Shown: positions 1-9,686, counted from the first letter of the stretch. The stretch: 64,000 nucleotides of DNA from Flavobacterium magnum (GCF_003055625.1 NZ_CP028811.1:186001-250000); one strand, 5' to 3'. Numbers and translations: made by a program. The notes: generated by a model from the sequence alone, not told the origin.

Positions 1-2592
1 GCCTATGACAACACCGAAATTACGACATCAAGCCAAGTTACCGGTGGTGGTGGATACCAGAACGGACTTTCCAGTCTTGACCCGAATGACATTGCGACCT
101 TCAACGTACTGAAGAGTGCGGCTGCTTCTGCGCTTTACGGCTCAAGGGCGCGTAACGGGGTTATCGTAATCACTACAAAATCAGGATCAGGTGGCAAGAA
201 AGACAGCAAACTGAGCGTGAATGTGGGTACCGGAACTTATTTCGAGACCATTGCCAATTTACCGGATTACCAAAACAAATATGGGGCTGGAGCCAATGGA
301 AATTATTCCAATTCGAATGGTTCGTGGGGACCAAGTTTCGAATCGCTGACAACGATCCCTACATGGGGTCCACTGCTTGATGCGTTTCCTGAATTGGGAC
401 CAACACAACCTTACGTAGCCCATCCGAATAACGTTAAGGACCTGTTCCAGACCGGTACGGTGATCGATAATACAATCGGTTTCAGCTACAGCGGACAGGA
501 CGGCAGTTTCAATGTAACCATCTCGGATCTCGATCAGGACGGTTATATTCCTTACAACACGTATGACAGGACGTCAATAGCTGTTGGAGGTACTTTTAAA
601 TTGGCCAACAAACTTACCGTAGGGGCAAATGCCAGTTTATCTAAAACTGCTCAGGTAGGCGGTTTCTTCGGTGAAAACCAATTTGACGGTTCTTCGTCTT
701 CGTTTGCAAGGACATTGTACCTGGCAAGGAACTGGGACTTCAACTTACCATACAAGGATCCTGTTACAGGCTACTCCGTGACTCCCGTTGCCGGACAGTT
801 TGACCATCCATTATGGTCCTGGGAGCATGATCAGATTTCCACAGACACTTACAGGACCGTGACGGGTATGAATTTGAACTATGCCATCAACGACCACATC
901 TCAGCAAGCTACCGCATCGGTGTGAACCGCTACAACCTGGCCCGTAAGGAAATTCGTGACCTTGGATCGCGTGCTGAAGGCGGATTGGGATCCATCACTA
1001 CTGATAATTACACCAATCAAAACATCGAATCCACTTTGTTGCTGAACTTTAATTATAAGTTAAGCGACAGTTTTAATTTCGAAGGTATACTTGGAAACAA
1101 CATATTCGATGAAACAGTACATCGCATAGTTTATTACGGCAAGGAATTAAACCTTCCGAACATTTACACCATGCACAACGTAAAAAACATTTCGAACCTG
1201 CTCGATGAAAGTACAAGGAAAAGGAATGCGGGTATTTTCGCCGACGTCACATTCTCTTACAAAGAATACCTGTTCCTTAATGCAACAGCCAGGAATGATT
1301 TCAGTTCCTCACTGCCAAAAGACAACAATTCGTACTTCTACCCTTCCGCAAGTGCCTCTATTATCCTGACCGATGCACTCGGAATTAAAAGTGATGTACT
1401 TGGTTTTGCAAAACTGCGTGCCGCGTACGCAAAAGTGGGTAACGATGCCGATGCCGAATTTATCAAACGCAGCTTCGTACAGGGGCAGGCTTATAATGGA
1501 GCGACAATCATCAGAAATGACACTGAAATCGGAGATCCGAATGTCACTCCTGAATTTACGGATGAATTTGAAATCGGAACGGATTTAGAATTCTTCAAAA
1601 GGAGGATTATCGTTGACCTGAGCTTGTACAACAAAACCACAAAGGATCTGCTTACTCCTGTAACGGTTCCAACTTCAAGCGGTTATGAAATATTAAGGAC
1701 GAACCTTGGGGAAATGACCAATAAGGGTATCGAACTTGGATTGACCCTGGTGCCGGTCCAGAACACAAACTTCAAATGGACATTATACACCACGTTCACG
1801 AAAAACAAAAATGAGGTTACTGAGCTGATTGAAGGGCTCGACAGGTTTGCGCTTGATCCTAATGAACCTTCTTATGTCATTAAGGGAGAGCCATTCGGGG
1901 TATTTTATGGTACAAAATTCGCTCGTGACGCGAACGGAAATTACCTGATCGATCAGGATGGTGGTGGTATCATTGCCGATCCTACTCCGGGTATCATCGG
2001 TGATCCAAACCCTGATTTCAAAATGAGCTTTACAAACACTTTATCTTACAAAGGGTTTACACTTCGCGGACAATTCGATTACCGTAAAGGTGGCGACATC
2101 AGTTCAACGACTATCGAATCGCTTCTCGGCCGCGGTGTTACAAGAGATACCGAAGATCGTGAACATACTTTCATCATCCCGGGTTTTTATGGTAATTCTG
2201 ATGGAACCCCGGTACTGGATGGCGCCGGCAATCAAATCCCGAACACGACGCAGATTAATATGAATGAGCTGTATTTCTCGCCTGCAGGCGGTAACACTTT
2301 TGCCATCAATAGTGTGGACGAAGCCGATATTTACGACGGTACGGTCTTCAGGTTGAGAGAGGTGAGCCTTACTTATGATGTGCCAAAGAAATTCCTTGAG
2401 AAAACACCATTTGGCGGTATCAGCTTTTCCGTTATCGGAAACAACCTATGGTACTTTGCGCCAAACGTACCAAAATATACCAATTTCGATCCAGATACAA
2501 CAAGTTTTGGAGGAACGGCGTTACAAGGTGTGGAAATCACCGCTGCCCCTACTGCGAAGCGTTATGGATTTAGACTTAATTTAACTTTCTAA
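1..2592 (+). CDS. SusC/RagA-family TonB-dependent outer-membrane receptor (5' end cut off)
   Basis: This gene enters from the left edge, and the frame is open from base 1. The first residues belong to the plug domain: a stretch ending ALYGSRARNGVIVITTKSG (bases about 121-183) is the typical end of a SusC plug. The remaining roughly 800 residues are beta-barrel, rich in aromatic and polar alternating strands, and end in a C-terminal aromatic strand (FRLNLTF). SusC proteins import oligosaccharides or peptides across the outer membrane using TonB energy, with a SusD lipoprotein as lid. The SusD partner starts 10 bp downstream. The signal peptide, carboxypeptidase-like domain and TonB box lie outside the window. 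The substrate cannot be read from the sequence. Confidence 0.95.
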   Translation, partial: AYDNTEITTSSQVTGGGGYQNGLSSLDPNDIATFNVLKSAAASALYGSRARNGVIVITTKSGSGGKKDSKLSVNVGTGTYFETIANLPDYQNKYGAGANGNYSNSNGSWGPSFESLTTIPTWGPLLDAFPELGPTQPYVAHPNNVKDLFQTGTVIDNTIGFSYSGQDGSFNVTISDLDQDGYIPYNTYDRTSIAVGGTFKLANKLTVGANASLSKTAQVGGFFGENQFDGSSSSFARTLYLARNWDFNLPYKDPVTGYSVTPVAGQFDHPLWSWEHDQISTDTYRTVTGMNLNYAINDHISASYRIGVNRYNLARKEIRDLGSRAEGGLGSITTDNYTNQNIESTLLLNFNYKLSDSFNFEGILGNNIFDETVHRIVYYGKELNLPNIYTMHNVKNISNLLDESTRKRNAGIFADVTFSYKEYLFLNATARNDFSSSLPKDNNSYFYPSASASIILTDALGIKSDVLGFAKLRAAYAKVGNDADAEFIKRSFVQGQAYNGATIIRNDTEIGDPNVTPEFTDEFEIGTDLEFFKRRIIVDLSLYNKTTKDLLTPVTVPTSSGYEILRTNLGEMTNKGIELGLTLVPVQNTNFKWTLYTTFTKNKNEVTELIEGLDRFALDPNEPSYVIKGEPFGVFYGTKFARDANGNYLIDQDGGGIIADPTPGIIGDPNPDFKMSFTNTLSYKGFTLRGQFDYRKGGDISSTTIESLLGRGVTRDTEDREHTFIIPGFYGNSDGTPVLDGAGNQIPNTTQINMNELYFSPAGGNTFAINSVDEADIYDGTVFRLREVSLTYDVPKKFLEKTPFGGISFSVIGNNLWYFAPNVPKYTNFDPDTTSFGGTALQGVEITAAPTAKRYGFRLNLTF

Positions 2593-2602
2593 AAAAAATA
2601 AT

Positions 2603-4306
2603 ATGAAACTGTTCGATATAATAAATAAAAACAAAGGGAAACTGGTTATTGCCTCCGCGGCAATGCTGGTCCTGAGTTGCAGTGAATATCTCGATGTGGA
2701 TACGGATACTGACAACCCGACGGTGGCACCGCTGACACAATTGCTCAGTGGTATCGAAGTCGACCTCAATAACACTAACAATTTCCTGAATTATACCGGC
2801 AGCATACTGCAGGTGTATACGCACCAGATGACCGTTAGGGAAGAGCAGGACCAATATGGTACGAAAGTCGACAACATCAACATGAAGAATGACTGGGATA
2901 ATACTTACCTGACCCTGACCAATATCGAAACGCTGATTGCCCAGGCGACTGAGTCCGGTGATATGCAATACGTCGGTATCGCACAGATGCTTAAAGCGTA
3001 TTCTATGTCCACAGCAGTCGACTTGTGGGGCGACATTCCTTATTCAGAGGCCGCGCAATTGGCGTCGACAGGGATCAAGAGTCCAAAATTTGACGACCAG
3101 AAAGAAATTTATGCGGCAATCCTTGCATTGATTGACACGGCGAAAGGCAATATGGCAAGCCCGGATGGGCAAACTCCAGGCAGTGATGACCTGATCTACG
3201 GTGGCGATATGGACAAATGGATCCGATTTGCCAATACGTTCAAATTGAAACTGTATAACCAAACCAGGTTGACGCCTGATTTCGACCAGGCTGGTTTTGA
3301 CGCCTTAATCACTGAAAATAATTTCTTCGATTCAATTGATGACGATTTCCAGTTTAACCAAACCAACAAGCTGTCCCCAACCGACGAGCGAAATAAATTT
3401 TTCCTGGAATCGTATAACAGCACCCAGTTTTCTACGTACATGAGCCCATGGTTCTACGAAATTCTTAAAGGAATGAATCCAACTATCCACAATGGAAATC
3501 CCGACCCAAGGATTCCGTACTATTTCTACAATCAATTGGCTCCCGGAGAGTTTCCACCAGATCAGGGCGATACTGCAACAGGAGATCCAAAAGCGGACTA
3601 TTGGGACGCATCGACAGGATTCTTCAGCATCCGTTTTGGAAGTACCGGCCCTAACCGTGATTTCAGTGCAGAAAATTCCTATACATACCCTGGTATATTT
3701 CCGGCCGGAGGTCGTTATGATGATGGAGGTGCACAGGTTCAGAGCGGGACTACCGCAACAGGAATCGCTCCGCACAGGATCCTTACTTACGATGAGTTCC
3801 TGTACATTCAGGCAGAGTTGATGCTTGCCGGAAAAATTACAGGCGATCCTGCAGCCAAGCTCCAGGAGGCTATGGAGGCCAGCTTCGAAAAAGTCGATCA
3901 GGTAGTAGCGCGAAACTTGACTTCACAGGATGTTCCTGTACTGACAGGGTCTGCGGAAGTGACTTCATTTATTGCAAACGTGATTACAGAATTTAATGCG
4001 GGCAGTGCAGCCAAGAAATTAGAAGTGGTGATGACGCAGAAATGGGTGGCCACTTTCGGGGATCCGGCTGACCAGTATAATGATTACAGAAGGACCGGCT
4101 ACCCTGTTCTTGCCAATCCAGACGGCCCGTCTCCTGAATATCAACTGAACAATGGCGACGGTTTCCCGATCATCGATTCACAAACGGTACTGAATAATGA
4201 TTACCAATTTTCATTATTCTGGCCACAAAGTGAATTGAACGCAAACCAAAACGCGCCGGCACAGAAGAACCCAGGTACGTACAAGATTTTTTGGGATGTT
4301 AACTAA
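2603..4306 (+). CDS. SusD/RagB-family outer-membrane lipoprotein
   Basis: The protein has 567 residues. A hydrophobic N-terminus ends in a lipobox (LVLSC, Cys near residue 26) followed by SEYLDVDTD, the usual start of a mature SusD. The middle is alpha-helical with TPR-like character, and the C-terminus has the SusD signature FWPQSELNANQNAPAQKNPG. SusD forms the substrate-capturing lid on SusC, and the SusC gene lies immediately upstream. Motifs of the SusD-like/SusD-2 type (aromatic and Asp-rich loops) are present. The ligand is unknown because no glycoside hydrolase or peptidase gene accompanies the pair inside the window. Confidence 0.95.
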   Translation: MKLFDIINKNKGKLVIASAAMLVLSCSEYLDVDTDTDNPTVAPLTQLLSGIEVDLNNTNNFLNYTGSILQVYTHQMTVREEQDQYGTKVDNINMKNDWDNTYLTLTNIETLIAQATESGDMQYVGIAQMLKAYSMSTAVDLWGDIPYSEAAQLASTGIKSPKFDDQKEIYAAILALIDTAKGNMASPDGQTPGSDDLIYGGDMDKWIRFANTFKLKLYNQTRLTPDFDQAGFDALITENNFFDSIDDDFQFNQTNKLSPTDERNKFFLESYNSTQFSTYMSPWFYEILKGMNPTIHNGNPDPRIPYYFYNQLAPGEFPPDQGDTATGDPKADYWDASTGFFSIRFGSTGPNRDFSAENSYTYPGIFPAGGRYDDGGAQVQSGTTATGIAPHRILTYDEFLYIQAELMLAGKITGDPAAKLQEAMEASFEKVDQVVARNLTSQDVPVLTGSAEVTSFIANVITEFNAGSAAKKLEVVMTQKWVATFGDPADQYNDYRRTGYPVLANPDGPSPEYQLNNGDGFPIIDSQTVLNNDYQFSLFWPQSELNANQNAPAQKNPGTYKIFWDVN

Positions 4307-4319
4307 ATAAAAAAATATT

Positions 4320-5216
4320 ATGAAAAAAATCAAATTAATACTTACGTTGCTGGCAGTAACCCTGCTGGTTCCGTCTTGCGAAAATGACGGAGGGGACTCA
4401 GTCATAGAAACGCAGAAAGGCACTGTCCCTGATATACAGAAAGTGGCCGATTCAGAACAGTCGATAAATTTTATCAGGATAAATGATGGAGGAGATGTCA
4501 ACCTCAATTTTTCTGTAGGACTTGGGCTTGGACAAGAAGAGTTTCAATCGCTTGACGTAGTGCTTTTTTATCTCAAAGGAGACGGCACGGTGAACCGCTT
4601 TGTCCTTGATTCAGGGGTCACATCGCTGCCTAAGACTTACAGCCTGAAACTTGCGGACATATTCGCGGCCTTTCCGGATGTGAATTCGGTGGCGGATATC
4701 ACGACTCAGGACCAATTATTAGTTTCTACCGATATTACGTTGAAAGACGGGACAGTCATCAAAATGACCAACGATGACGGGACCGCTAACTACGGACAGA
4801 ATATTGCCAATTCGGCCTACTATTCCGTAATTCAGACTTATGATGTTTCCTGCCCAATCGATGACGCATCAAACTTTAGCGGAAACTATAAAGTAGTGAG
4901 TGACGCATGGCAGGATTACGCAGCTGGAGACGTCATTCCTTTAGAATATCATCCAGAGGACGGCCAATATACTTTCAGGATCATGAGCACAAACAATCCT
5001 TACTTAATCAATTATGACACAAGTTATATGCTTGTAACTATTGACCCGGCTACAGGAGAAGTAACGGTAGCTGCAAACGAACCCTTCAATTACGGTCCAC
5101 CGGCGCCATACGTAGTCAGCGGAACGGGAGATGTAAAATCATGTACTGGTGCTGTGACGCTTGATTTACTTTTCTCAGGTAACGGTCCATATAAGCTCGT
5201 GATCGAAAAGGAATAA
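4320..5216 (+). CDS. Surface lipoprotein of the SusCD operon (unknown ligand)
   Basis: This 298-residue protein has a signal peptide and lipobox (LLVPSC, Cys near residue 20) followed by an acidic ENDGGD stretch. Such a stretch after the lipid-bearing Cys is known to favour surface export in Bacteroidota. The body is predicted beta-rich with no catalytic motif that I recognise. It occupies the third position after SusC and SusD, 13 bp downstream of susD, where other loci encode SusE/SusF-like or Ig-like glycan-binding proteins. A strong terminator follows. A role in binding the SusCD substrate is inferred from position only. Confidence 0.8.
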   Translation: MKKIKLILTLLAVTLLVPSCENDGGDSVIETQKGTVPDIQKVADSEQSINFIRINDGGDVNLNFSVGLGLGQEEFQSLDVVLFYLKGDGTVNRFVLDSGVTSLPKTYSLKLADIFAAFPDVNSVADITTQDQLLVSTDITLKDGTVIKMTNDDGTANYGQNIANSAYYSVIQTYDVSCPIDDASNFSGNYKVVSDAWQDYAAGDVIPLEYHPEDGQYTFRIMSTNNPYLINYDTSYMLVTIDPATGEVTVAANEPFNYGPPAPYVVSGTGDVKSCTGAVTLDLLFSGNGPYKLVIEKE

Positions 5217-5234
5217 ACCAAATTTCTGTAAATA

Positions 5235-5264
5235 AAGCCGTCACCCAGAAGTGGCGGCTTTTTT
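5235..5264 (+). terminator. Rho-independent terminator of the first SusCD operon
   Basis: AAGCCGTCAC and GTGGCGGCTT form a 10-bp stem with one G-U wobble and a 6-nt loop, followed by a run of T. It lies 18 bp after the lipoprotein stop codon. Confidence 0.85.
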
Positions 5265-5269
5265 ATTTA

Positions 5270-5277
5270 TATCTTTG
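5270..5277 (+). promoter_or_regulatory. -7 element of the rlmB promoter
   Basis: TATCTTTG matches the Bacteroidota consensus TAnnTTTG and ends only 7 nt before the rlmB ATG. The transcript would therefore start at or within a few bases of the start codon. No clear -33 TTG is visible because that region overlaps the preceding terminator. Confidence 0.6.
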
Positions 5278-5284
5278 CCGCATC

Positions 5285-6019
5285 ATGGAAAAAGAACAAC
5301 AGATTTTTGGAATCAGGGCCATCATTGAAGCGATTACAGCTAAAAAAGAAATAGATAAAGTATTCATTCAGAAGGATGCTGCAGGCGAACTGATGAAAGA
5401 CCTGATGAAAGTCATGAAAAGGAACAACGTCAACTTTTCCTACGTCCCTGTTGAAAAACTGAATCGCCTTACCCACAACAACCACCAGGGTGCCGTCGCT
5501 TCGATATCCCCTGTCAGTTTCTATGATCTGGAGTCGCTGACAGAAAAAGTCATAGCAACAGGAAAAATGCCGTTATTGCTTATTTTGGATCAAATCTCAG
5601 ACGCGCGAAATTTCGGTGCCATCATCCGTACTGCAGAATGCACCGGTGTGGATGGCATTATCGTACAGAAAGCGGGTTCCGCGCCAGTCAACGGAGATAC
5701 CGTCAAAACGTCTGCAGGCGCCGTTTTCAACGTACCGATCTGCAAGGTAGAGCACATCAAGGATGCCATATTTTATCTGCAGGGATCCGGAATTAAGACG
5801 GTCGCAGCCACCGAAAAAACAGAACACAGCCTTTACGACATCAATTTAAATGAACCACTTGCGATTGTGATGGGTTCAGAAGACCGCGGCATCAATCCAT
5901 CGGTGCTCAAGATTATAGATGAGAAAGCCAGCCTTCCGATGGCAGGCAGCATCGGTTCGCTGAATGTTTCAGTAGCCTGTGGCGCATTCCTTTATGAAGC
6001 GGTGCGTCAGCGCGCCTGA
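5285..6019 (+). CDS. rlmB: 23S rRNA (guanosine-2'-O-)-methyltransferase RlmB (SpoU/TrmH family)
   Basis: The protein has 244 residues, the usual length for RlmB. An N-terminal substrate-binding domain starts with IFGIRAIIEAI, followed by a SpoU methyltransferase domain with all three motifs: motif 1 DARNFGAIIRTAE (about residue 105), motif 2 IVMGSEDRGINP (about 195) and motif 3 GSLNVSVACGAFLYE (about 222). The knotted AdoMet site is formed by motifs 2 and 3. RlmB modifies G2251 of 23S rRNA; the paralogous TrmH family cannot be fully excluded. The start is supported by the -7 element directly upstream. Its 3' end overlaps the convergent rhomboid gene by 13 bp. Confidence 0.9.
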   Translation: MEKEQQIFGIRAIIEAITAKKEIDKVFIQKDAAGELMKDLMKVMKRNNVNFSYVPVEKLNRLTHNNHQGAVASISPVSFYDLESLTEKVIATGKMPLLLILDQISDARNFGAIIRTAECTGVDGIIVQKAGSAPVNGDTVKTSAGAVFNVPICKVEHIKDAIFYLQGSGIKTVAATEKTEHSLYDINLNEPLAIVMGSEDRGINPSVLKIIDEKASLPMAGSIGSLNVSVACGAFLYEAVRQRA

Positions 6020-6774
6020 TTGTCCTCCGGCTTTTCTTCTTTGGTTTCAGGAATAAAATCATAAACAAATATGTAGCCCGGGAAGACCTCAGGCTCCGGT
6101 TCCGGCGGTGGCGGATTGACAAAATTTCCATTTTCATCGAAGCGCTGCATGAATTTATCTGCGGAAGCATCATATTCTGGCTTTTCCCACTCATAACGGA
6201 TTTCCTTTTGATAATCCGGTGTTTTATAGATTACCGAGAACGCAAAGCCCGTAAGCAGGCCACTGAGATGCCCTTCCCAGGAAATCGTCTCATCCACACC
6301 CGGAAATACAAACCAGATCAGGCTGCCGTAAATCAGCACCACCATCATGGATAAGGCAACCAGCCGATAATATCCCGTCCGGATCCCTTTAAAAAAAATG
6401 AAACTCACCAGTACATAAATCAGGGAACTGGCGCCGATATGGAATGCATCGCGGGCAATCATCCATGTAAGCATCCCTGAAACGAGGATGCCGTAACCTA
6501 TGACCCTGAAAGTCAGCTCGCGGTAGAAATAGCGCAAAGCCGCGAGCAGTATGAACAATGGGATAGAGTTGTTGAAAAGATGACTGATATCACCATGCAG
6601 GAATGGACTGAAGAGGATGCCGCGCAATCCTTCAAAAGTACGCGGATAAATGCCGTAATCCCGAAGGTGCAGGCCGAACTTCGCATTGGCCCAGAACACA
6701 ATCCACAATAACAGCACCGAAAAAAGCGGCAACGCTATCACGGACAGCGAAAATTTGAAGTAATTGTCTTTCAT
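6007..6774 (-). CDS. Rhomboid-family intramembrane serine protease
   Basis: This 255-residue protein has about six hydrophobic segments in its first 185 residues. It shows the rhomboid features HGDISHLFNN (60-69), the active-site loop GASS (Ser116) and EGHLSG with the catalytic His169. The canonical GxSG glycine after the serine is Ser117 here. After the last membrane segment there is a 70-residue soluble tail with a PPPPEPEPE stretch. Rhomboids cleave transmembrane substrates in the bilayer; the substrate here is unknown. The gene is convergent with rlmB and divergent from rarA. AATCTTTG (minus strand, 6805-6812) is a possible -7 element. Confidence 0.9.
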   Translation of the reverse strand: MKDNYFKFSLSVIALPLFSVLLLWIVFWANAKFGLHLRDYGIYPRTFEGLRGILFSPFLHGDISHLFNNSIPLFILLAALRYFYRELTFRVIGYGILVSGMLTWMIARDAFHIGASSLIYVLVSFIFFKGIRTGYYRLVALSMMVVLIYGSLIWFVFPGVDETISWEGHLSGLLTGFAFSVIYKTPDYQKEIRYEWEKPEYDASADKFMQRFDENGNFVNPPPPEPEPEVFPGYIFVYDFIPETKEEKPEDNQAR

Positions 6775-6897
6775 CGTCTATTGAAATGATTGACCCAGCG
6801 GTAACAAAGATTTGCCCAAAGCGGCATCGGTGCTATTTTGTCAGTTTTCACGACAAACGGACGCCCAAAAAATTAATTTCCGGTGCCTTAAAAATCG

Positions 6898-6905
6898 TAA
6901 TTTTG
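6898..6905 (+). promoter_or_regulatory. -7 element of the rarA promoter
   Basis: TAATTTTG fits TAnnTTTG and ends 5 nt before the ATG at 6911. This decides the start: an upstream in-frame ATG at 6812 would lie before the promoter. A leaderless transcript is implied. Confidence 0.65.
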
Positions 6906-6910
6906 CAGTT

Positions 6911-8188
6911 ATGGAAGCACCATTAGCCGAACGCGTTCGCCCGAAGCGATTAGAAGATTATATCAGTCAGGAACACCTTGTCGGCCCAAAGGGTTCGCTG
7001 ACGCTCCAGATTGAAAAAGGCATCATCCCTTCACTGATTTTCTGGGGGCCGCCGGGCACGGGTAAAACGACATTGGCGGAAATCATTGCCGAGGAATCGC
7101 GGCGTCCGTTTTACATCCTGAGCGCAATCAACTCGGGCGTAAAAGACATTCGCGACGTAATCGATAAGGCCAAGCAGAGTGGAGGGCTTTTCACCGCAAA
7201 AAACCCAATCCTTTTTATTGATGAGATCCACCGTTTCAGCAAATCGCAGCAGGACTCGTTACTGGCAGCCGTCGAAAAAGGATGGATTACGCTGATTGGG
7301 GCTACGACTGAAAATCCGAGTTTCGAAGTCATCCCCGCGTTACTGTCGAGATGTCAGGTTTACGTCCTTAATGCCTTTTCGCGCAGTGACCTGGAGAAAC
7401 TGCTCCGGCGCGCGATGGAGCAGGACGCTTATCTCAAAACCAAAAAAATCGTCCTGAAAGAAACCGAAGCCCTGCTGAGGCTCTCCGGAGGCGACGGACG
7501 CAAATTGCTCAACGTGTTTGAACTCGTGGTCAACGCTTCCCCGGAAGGAAAAATCACCATCACAAACAACGAGGTGCTTCGATTGGCGCAGCAGAACACC
7601 GTACTTTATGACAAAACCGGCGAGCAACATTACGACATCATCTCGGCATTTATCAAATCAATACGCGGCAGCGACCCCAATGGTGCTGTGTATTGGCTTG
7701 CGCGAATGATTGAAGGCGGCGAAGACGTGAAGTTTATTGCCCGCAGGCTGCTGATCCTTGCCAGTGAGGATATCGGTAACGCAAACCCCACCGCGTTGAT
7801 TATGGCCAACAACACTTTTCAGGCCGTCACGACAATCGGTTATCCCGAAAGCCGGATTATCCTGAGCCAGTGCGCGGTCTATCTGGCCACGTCGCCGAAA
7901 AGCAACGCCAGCTACATGGCTATAGGCAAAGCACAGCAAACGGTAAAGCAAACCGGAGATTTGCCCGTACCCCTGCATTTGCGCAACGCGCCTACGAAAC
8001 TGATGAAAGAATTAGGGTACGGTGACGATTATAAGTACTCACATGATTACGCAAATAATTTCGCCGAACAGGAATTCCTGCCTGATGCTATTGCCAATAC
8101 GGCATTTTACGAACCCGGGAACAATGCGCGTGAAAATGCCACACGCGATTTCCTGAGGAACCGTTGGAAAAATAAATACGGATATTAG
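6911..8188 (+). CDS. rarA: Replication-associated recombination protein A (RarA/MgsA AAA+ ATPase)
   Basis: The protein has 425 residues from the chosen start. An AAA+ core carries Walker A GPPGTGKTT (46-54), Walker B ILFIDEIH (100-107) and sensor 1 GATTENP, followed by the RarA-specific helical region and C-terminal tetramerisation domain (LPVPLHLRNAPTKLM, YKYSHDY). RarA acts at stalled replication forks with SSB and RecA-type repair. A longer reading from 6812 adds 33 residues without family similarity, and the -7 box sits just before 6911, so the short start is preferred. The stop overlaps the convergent downstream gene by 4 bp. Confidence 0.95.
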   Translation: MEAPLAERVRPKRLEDYISQEHLVGPKGSLTLQIEKGIIPSLIFWGPPGTGKTTLAEIIAEESRRPFYILSAINSGVKDIRDVIDKAKQSGGLFTAKNPILFIDEIHRFSKSQQDSLLAAVEKGWITLIGATTENPSFEVIPALLSRCQVYVLNAFSRSDLEKLLRRAMEQDAYLKTKKIVLKETEALLRLSGGDGRKLLNVFELVVNASPEGKITITNNEVLRLAQQNTVLYDKTGEQHYDIISAFIKSIRGSDPNGAVYWLARMIEGGEDVKFIARRLLILASEDIGNANPTALIMANNTFQAVTTIGYPESRIILSQCAVYLATSPKSNASYMAIGKAQQTVKQTGDLPVPLHLRNAPTKLMKELGYGDDYKYSHDYANNFAEQEFLPDAIANTAFYEPGNNARENATRDFLRNRWKNKYGY

Positions 8189-8943
8189 AGTTTGAGGTTT
8201 GTCTGTTCTGAGACCAATTGGTCATTCTCGTAGCATTCAAAAAACCACGTACCGTTTTTCTTCAGCAACACCCCTTGCCTGCCCTGCGATACCGCAATAA
8301 AAATACCAGGATCGGTGGTTTTTGAGAGCCTGAATTTTACGGTCGAAGAGCTTTCCTCGATGATAAGGTAGCCGTTTGCAGTTTTCTCGGTAGTAAATGC
8401 CGCCCCGGTTGACGGAGTTTTGGCTTGAAGTGCTACTGGTTTTTCCCCGACGGCATTTTCTTTCGGCTTTATTTGGTCGCTTACAGGCACTTTCGCATCA
8501 TTAGCCTGCCTGTACCCCGAAAACTTATAATTAAGGGCCGCAACCGACTCAAATGCACGCGTGAGTGCCTCAGCATACGCTTCATTGAAATCTTTCTTTT
8601 TACTGGATCCGAAAACGCTCTTGAAAACCACCGCATTCTGACAATCCCTGAAAATGAGTGCAAGCTTCGTGGTCATGAGCGAATTGTTGCGCTCCACCTC
8701 CACGAAAAGCTTGTCGCACCGATTAGCCGCGACAGCGTCAGGCAGGATTTCGGTGTCGTAATATGTTTTAAATCCAAGTTCGTTGAGTTTCATCTTTACA
8801 ATCGTACTCACACGATATTGATTCTCTTTTGACATCCAGTCAAATTTTACAGGGACGATGGCAAACTCAAAGTCATTAAGGGTTTTCTGGGCAGAAGCCA
8901 CAAAAGAAATGACGAACAGCAGCAGGCAAAGTTGTTTTTTCAT
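8185..8943 (-). CDS. Secreted protein of unknown function
   Basis: This 252-residue protein has a clear signal peptide (MKKQLCLLLFVISFVASAQ). Mature residues 20-140 include NDFEFAIVPVKFDW and ELGFKTYYDTEILP, resembling the small uncharacterised envelope proteins of Flavobacteria. There is a Pro/Lys/Thr-rich linker (about 155-185) and a C-terminal stretch (TEKTANGYLIIEESSSTVKF) predicted to form beta strands. I recognise no enzyme motif. It follows yjjG by 3 bp on the same strand and is probably co-transcribed with it. The function is not assignable. Confidence 0.75.
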   Translation of the reverse strand: MKKQLCLLLFVISFVASAQKTLNDFEFAIVPVKFDWMSKENQYRVSTIVKMKLNELGFKTYYDTEILPDAVAANRCDKLFVEVERNNSLMTTKLALIFRDCQNAVVFKSVFGSSKKKDFNEAYAEALTRAFESVAALNYKFSGYRQANDAKVPVSDQIKPKENAVGEKPVALQAKTPSTGAAFTTEKTANGYLIIEESSSTVKFRLSKTTDPGIFIAVSQGRQGVLLKKNGTWFFECYENDQLVSEQTNLKL

Positions 8944-8946
8944 GGT

Positions 8947-9633
8947 TTAAAGGTATTCTTTTAAGTGCAGCAAATGTGCTATCGATTTAATATCCTGGTT
9001 TGTCCCTGACTTTCCAGGGGTGAAATGAATGGCGTCAAACCCGCATTTTAAGGCGCCGAGCACGTCAGCTTCCAGGTTATCGCCTATCATCAGGCAACGC
9101 TCCTTTTGGGTGTTGGCTTGTTTAAGCGCGTATTCAAATATCTGCGGATGCGGCTTTTTTACGCCTGCCGTCTCAGAATTGGTTATGGTGTTAAAATAGT
9201 GGTCGATCTTGGAATTCCTGAGTTTACTGCCCTGTATGTCGTGAAATCCGTTGGTGATGATGTGAAGCCGGTACTTTTTACTGAGATATTCGAGAATTTC
9301 GGCTGTCCCTTCAAAAAGGTGGTTGAATTGCGGCAGGCAGCGGATGTATTCGGCCGATAGGACGTGAATCAAATCATCCTCAATCTGATATCCGGTTGCG
9401 TCAAACGCGTCTTTGAGCCGTCCGTAACGCAACTCGCTTTGTGTAATCTTGTCGTATTGGTACAACTCCCAATACTTCAGGTTTATGGGTACGTAGTGCA
9501 AAAGGAATTCGTCCAGATCCACAGCAACATTATTGGTACCGAAAATCTCCCTGAACGCCAATGCTGAATTTGTCTCAAAATCCCATAGCGTGTGGTCGAG
9601 GTCGAAAAAGATGTCGGATATTTTAGTTTCCAT
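8947..9633 (-). CDS. yjjG: HAD-superfamily hydrolase, YjjG-type pyrimidine nucleotidase
   Basis: The protein has 228 residues. HAD motif I is FFDLDHTLWDFE (about residue 8), motif II is IITNGF, motif III Lys is in GVKKPHPQIFEYAL, and motif IV is MIGDNLEADVLGA. DLDHTLWDFE plus the helical cap are typical of YjjG, a house-cleaning 5'-nucleotidase acting on non-canonical pyrimidine nucleotides. The ATG at 9633 was chosen over one at 9678 because a promoter-like -33/-7 pair lies between them and the extra residues have no family match. The hydrolase class is certain; the substrate is by family resemblance. Confidence 0.88.
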   Translation of the reverse strand: METKISDIFFDLDHTLWDFETNSALAFREIFGTNNVAVDLDEFLLHYVPINLKYWELYQYDKITQSELRYGRLKDAFDATGYQIEDDLIHVLSAEYIRCLPQFNHLFEGTAEILEYLSKKYRLHIITNGFHDIQGSKLRNSKIDHYFNTITNSETAGVKKPHPQIFEYALKQANTQKERCLMIGDNLEADVLGALKCGFDAIHFTPGKSGTNQDIKSIAHLLHLKEYL

Positions 9634-9650
9634 AACCGGGTGTTGCTGTG

Positions 9651-9681
9651 CAAATGTCGGAAAGTTATTCCATCGCACAAT
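9651..9681 (-). promoter_or_regulatory. Probable yjjG promoter
   Basis: On the minus strand ATTG (9678-9681), a 19-bp spacer and GACATTTG (9651-9658) fit the Bacteroidota -33/-7 pattern with one mismatch in each box. The predicted start site is about 15 nt before the ATG at 9633. Confidence 0.5.
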
Positions 9682-9686
9682 ACTTT

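Noticed and set aside
8094-8113. AATACG-N8-CGAACC inside rarA as a further regulator site
   Set aside because: Only one half-site is intact, it is within coding sequence, and there is no -7 box at the right distance.
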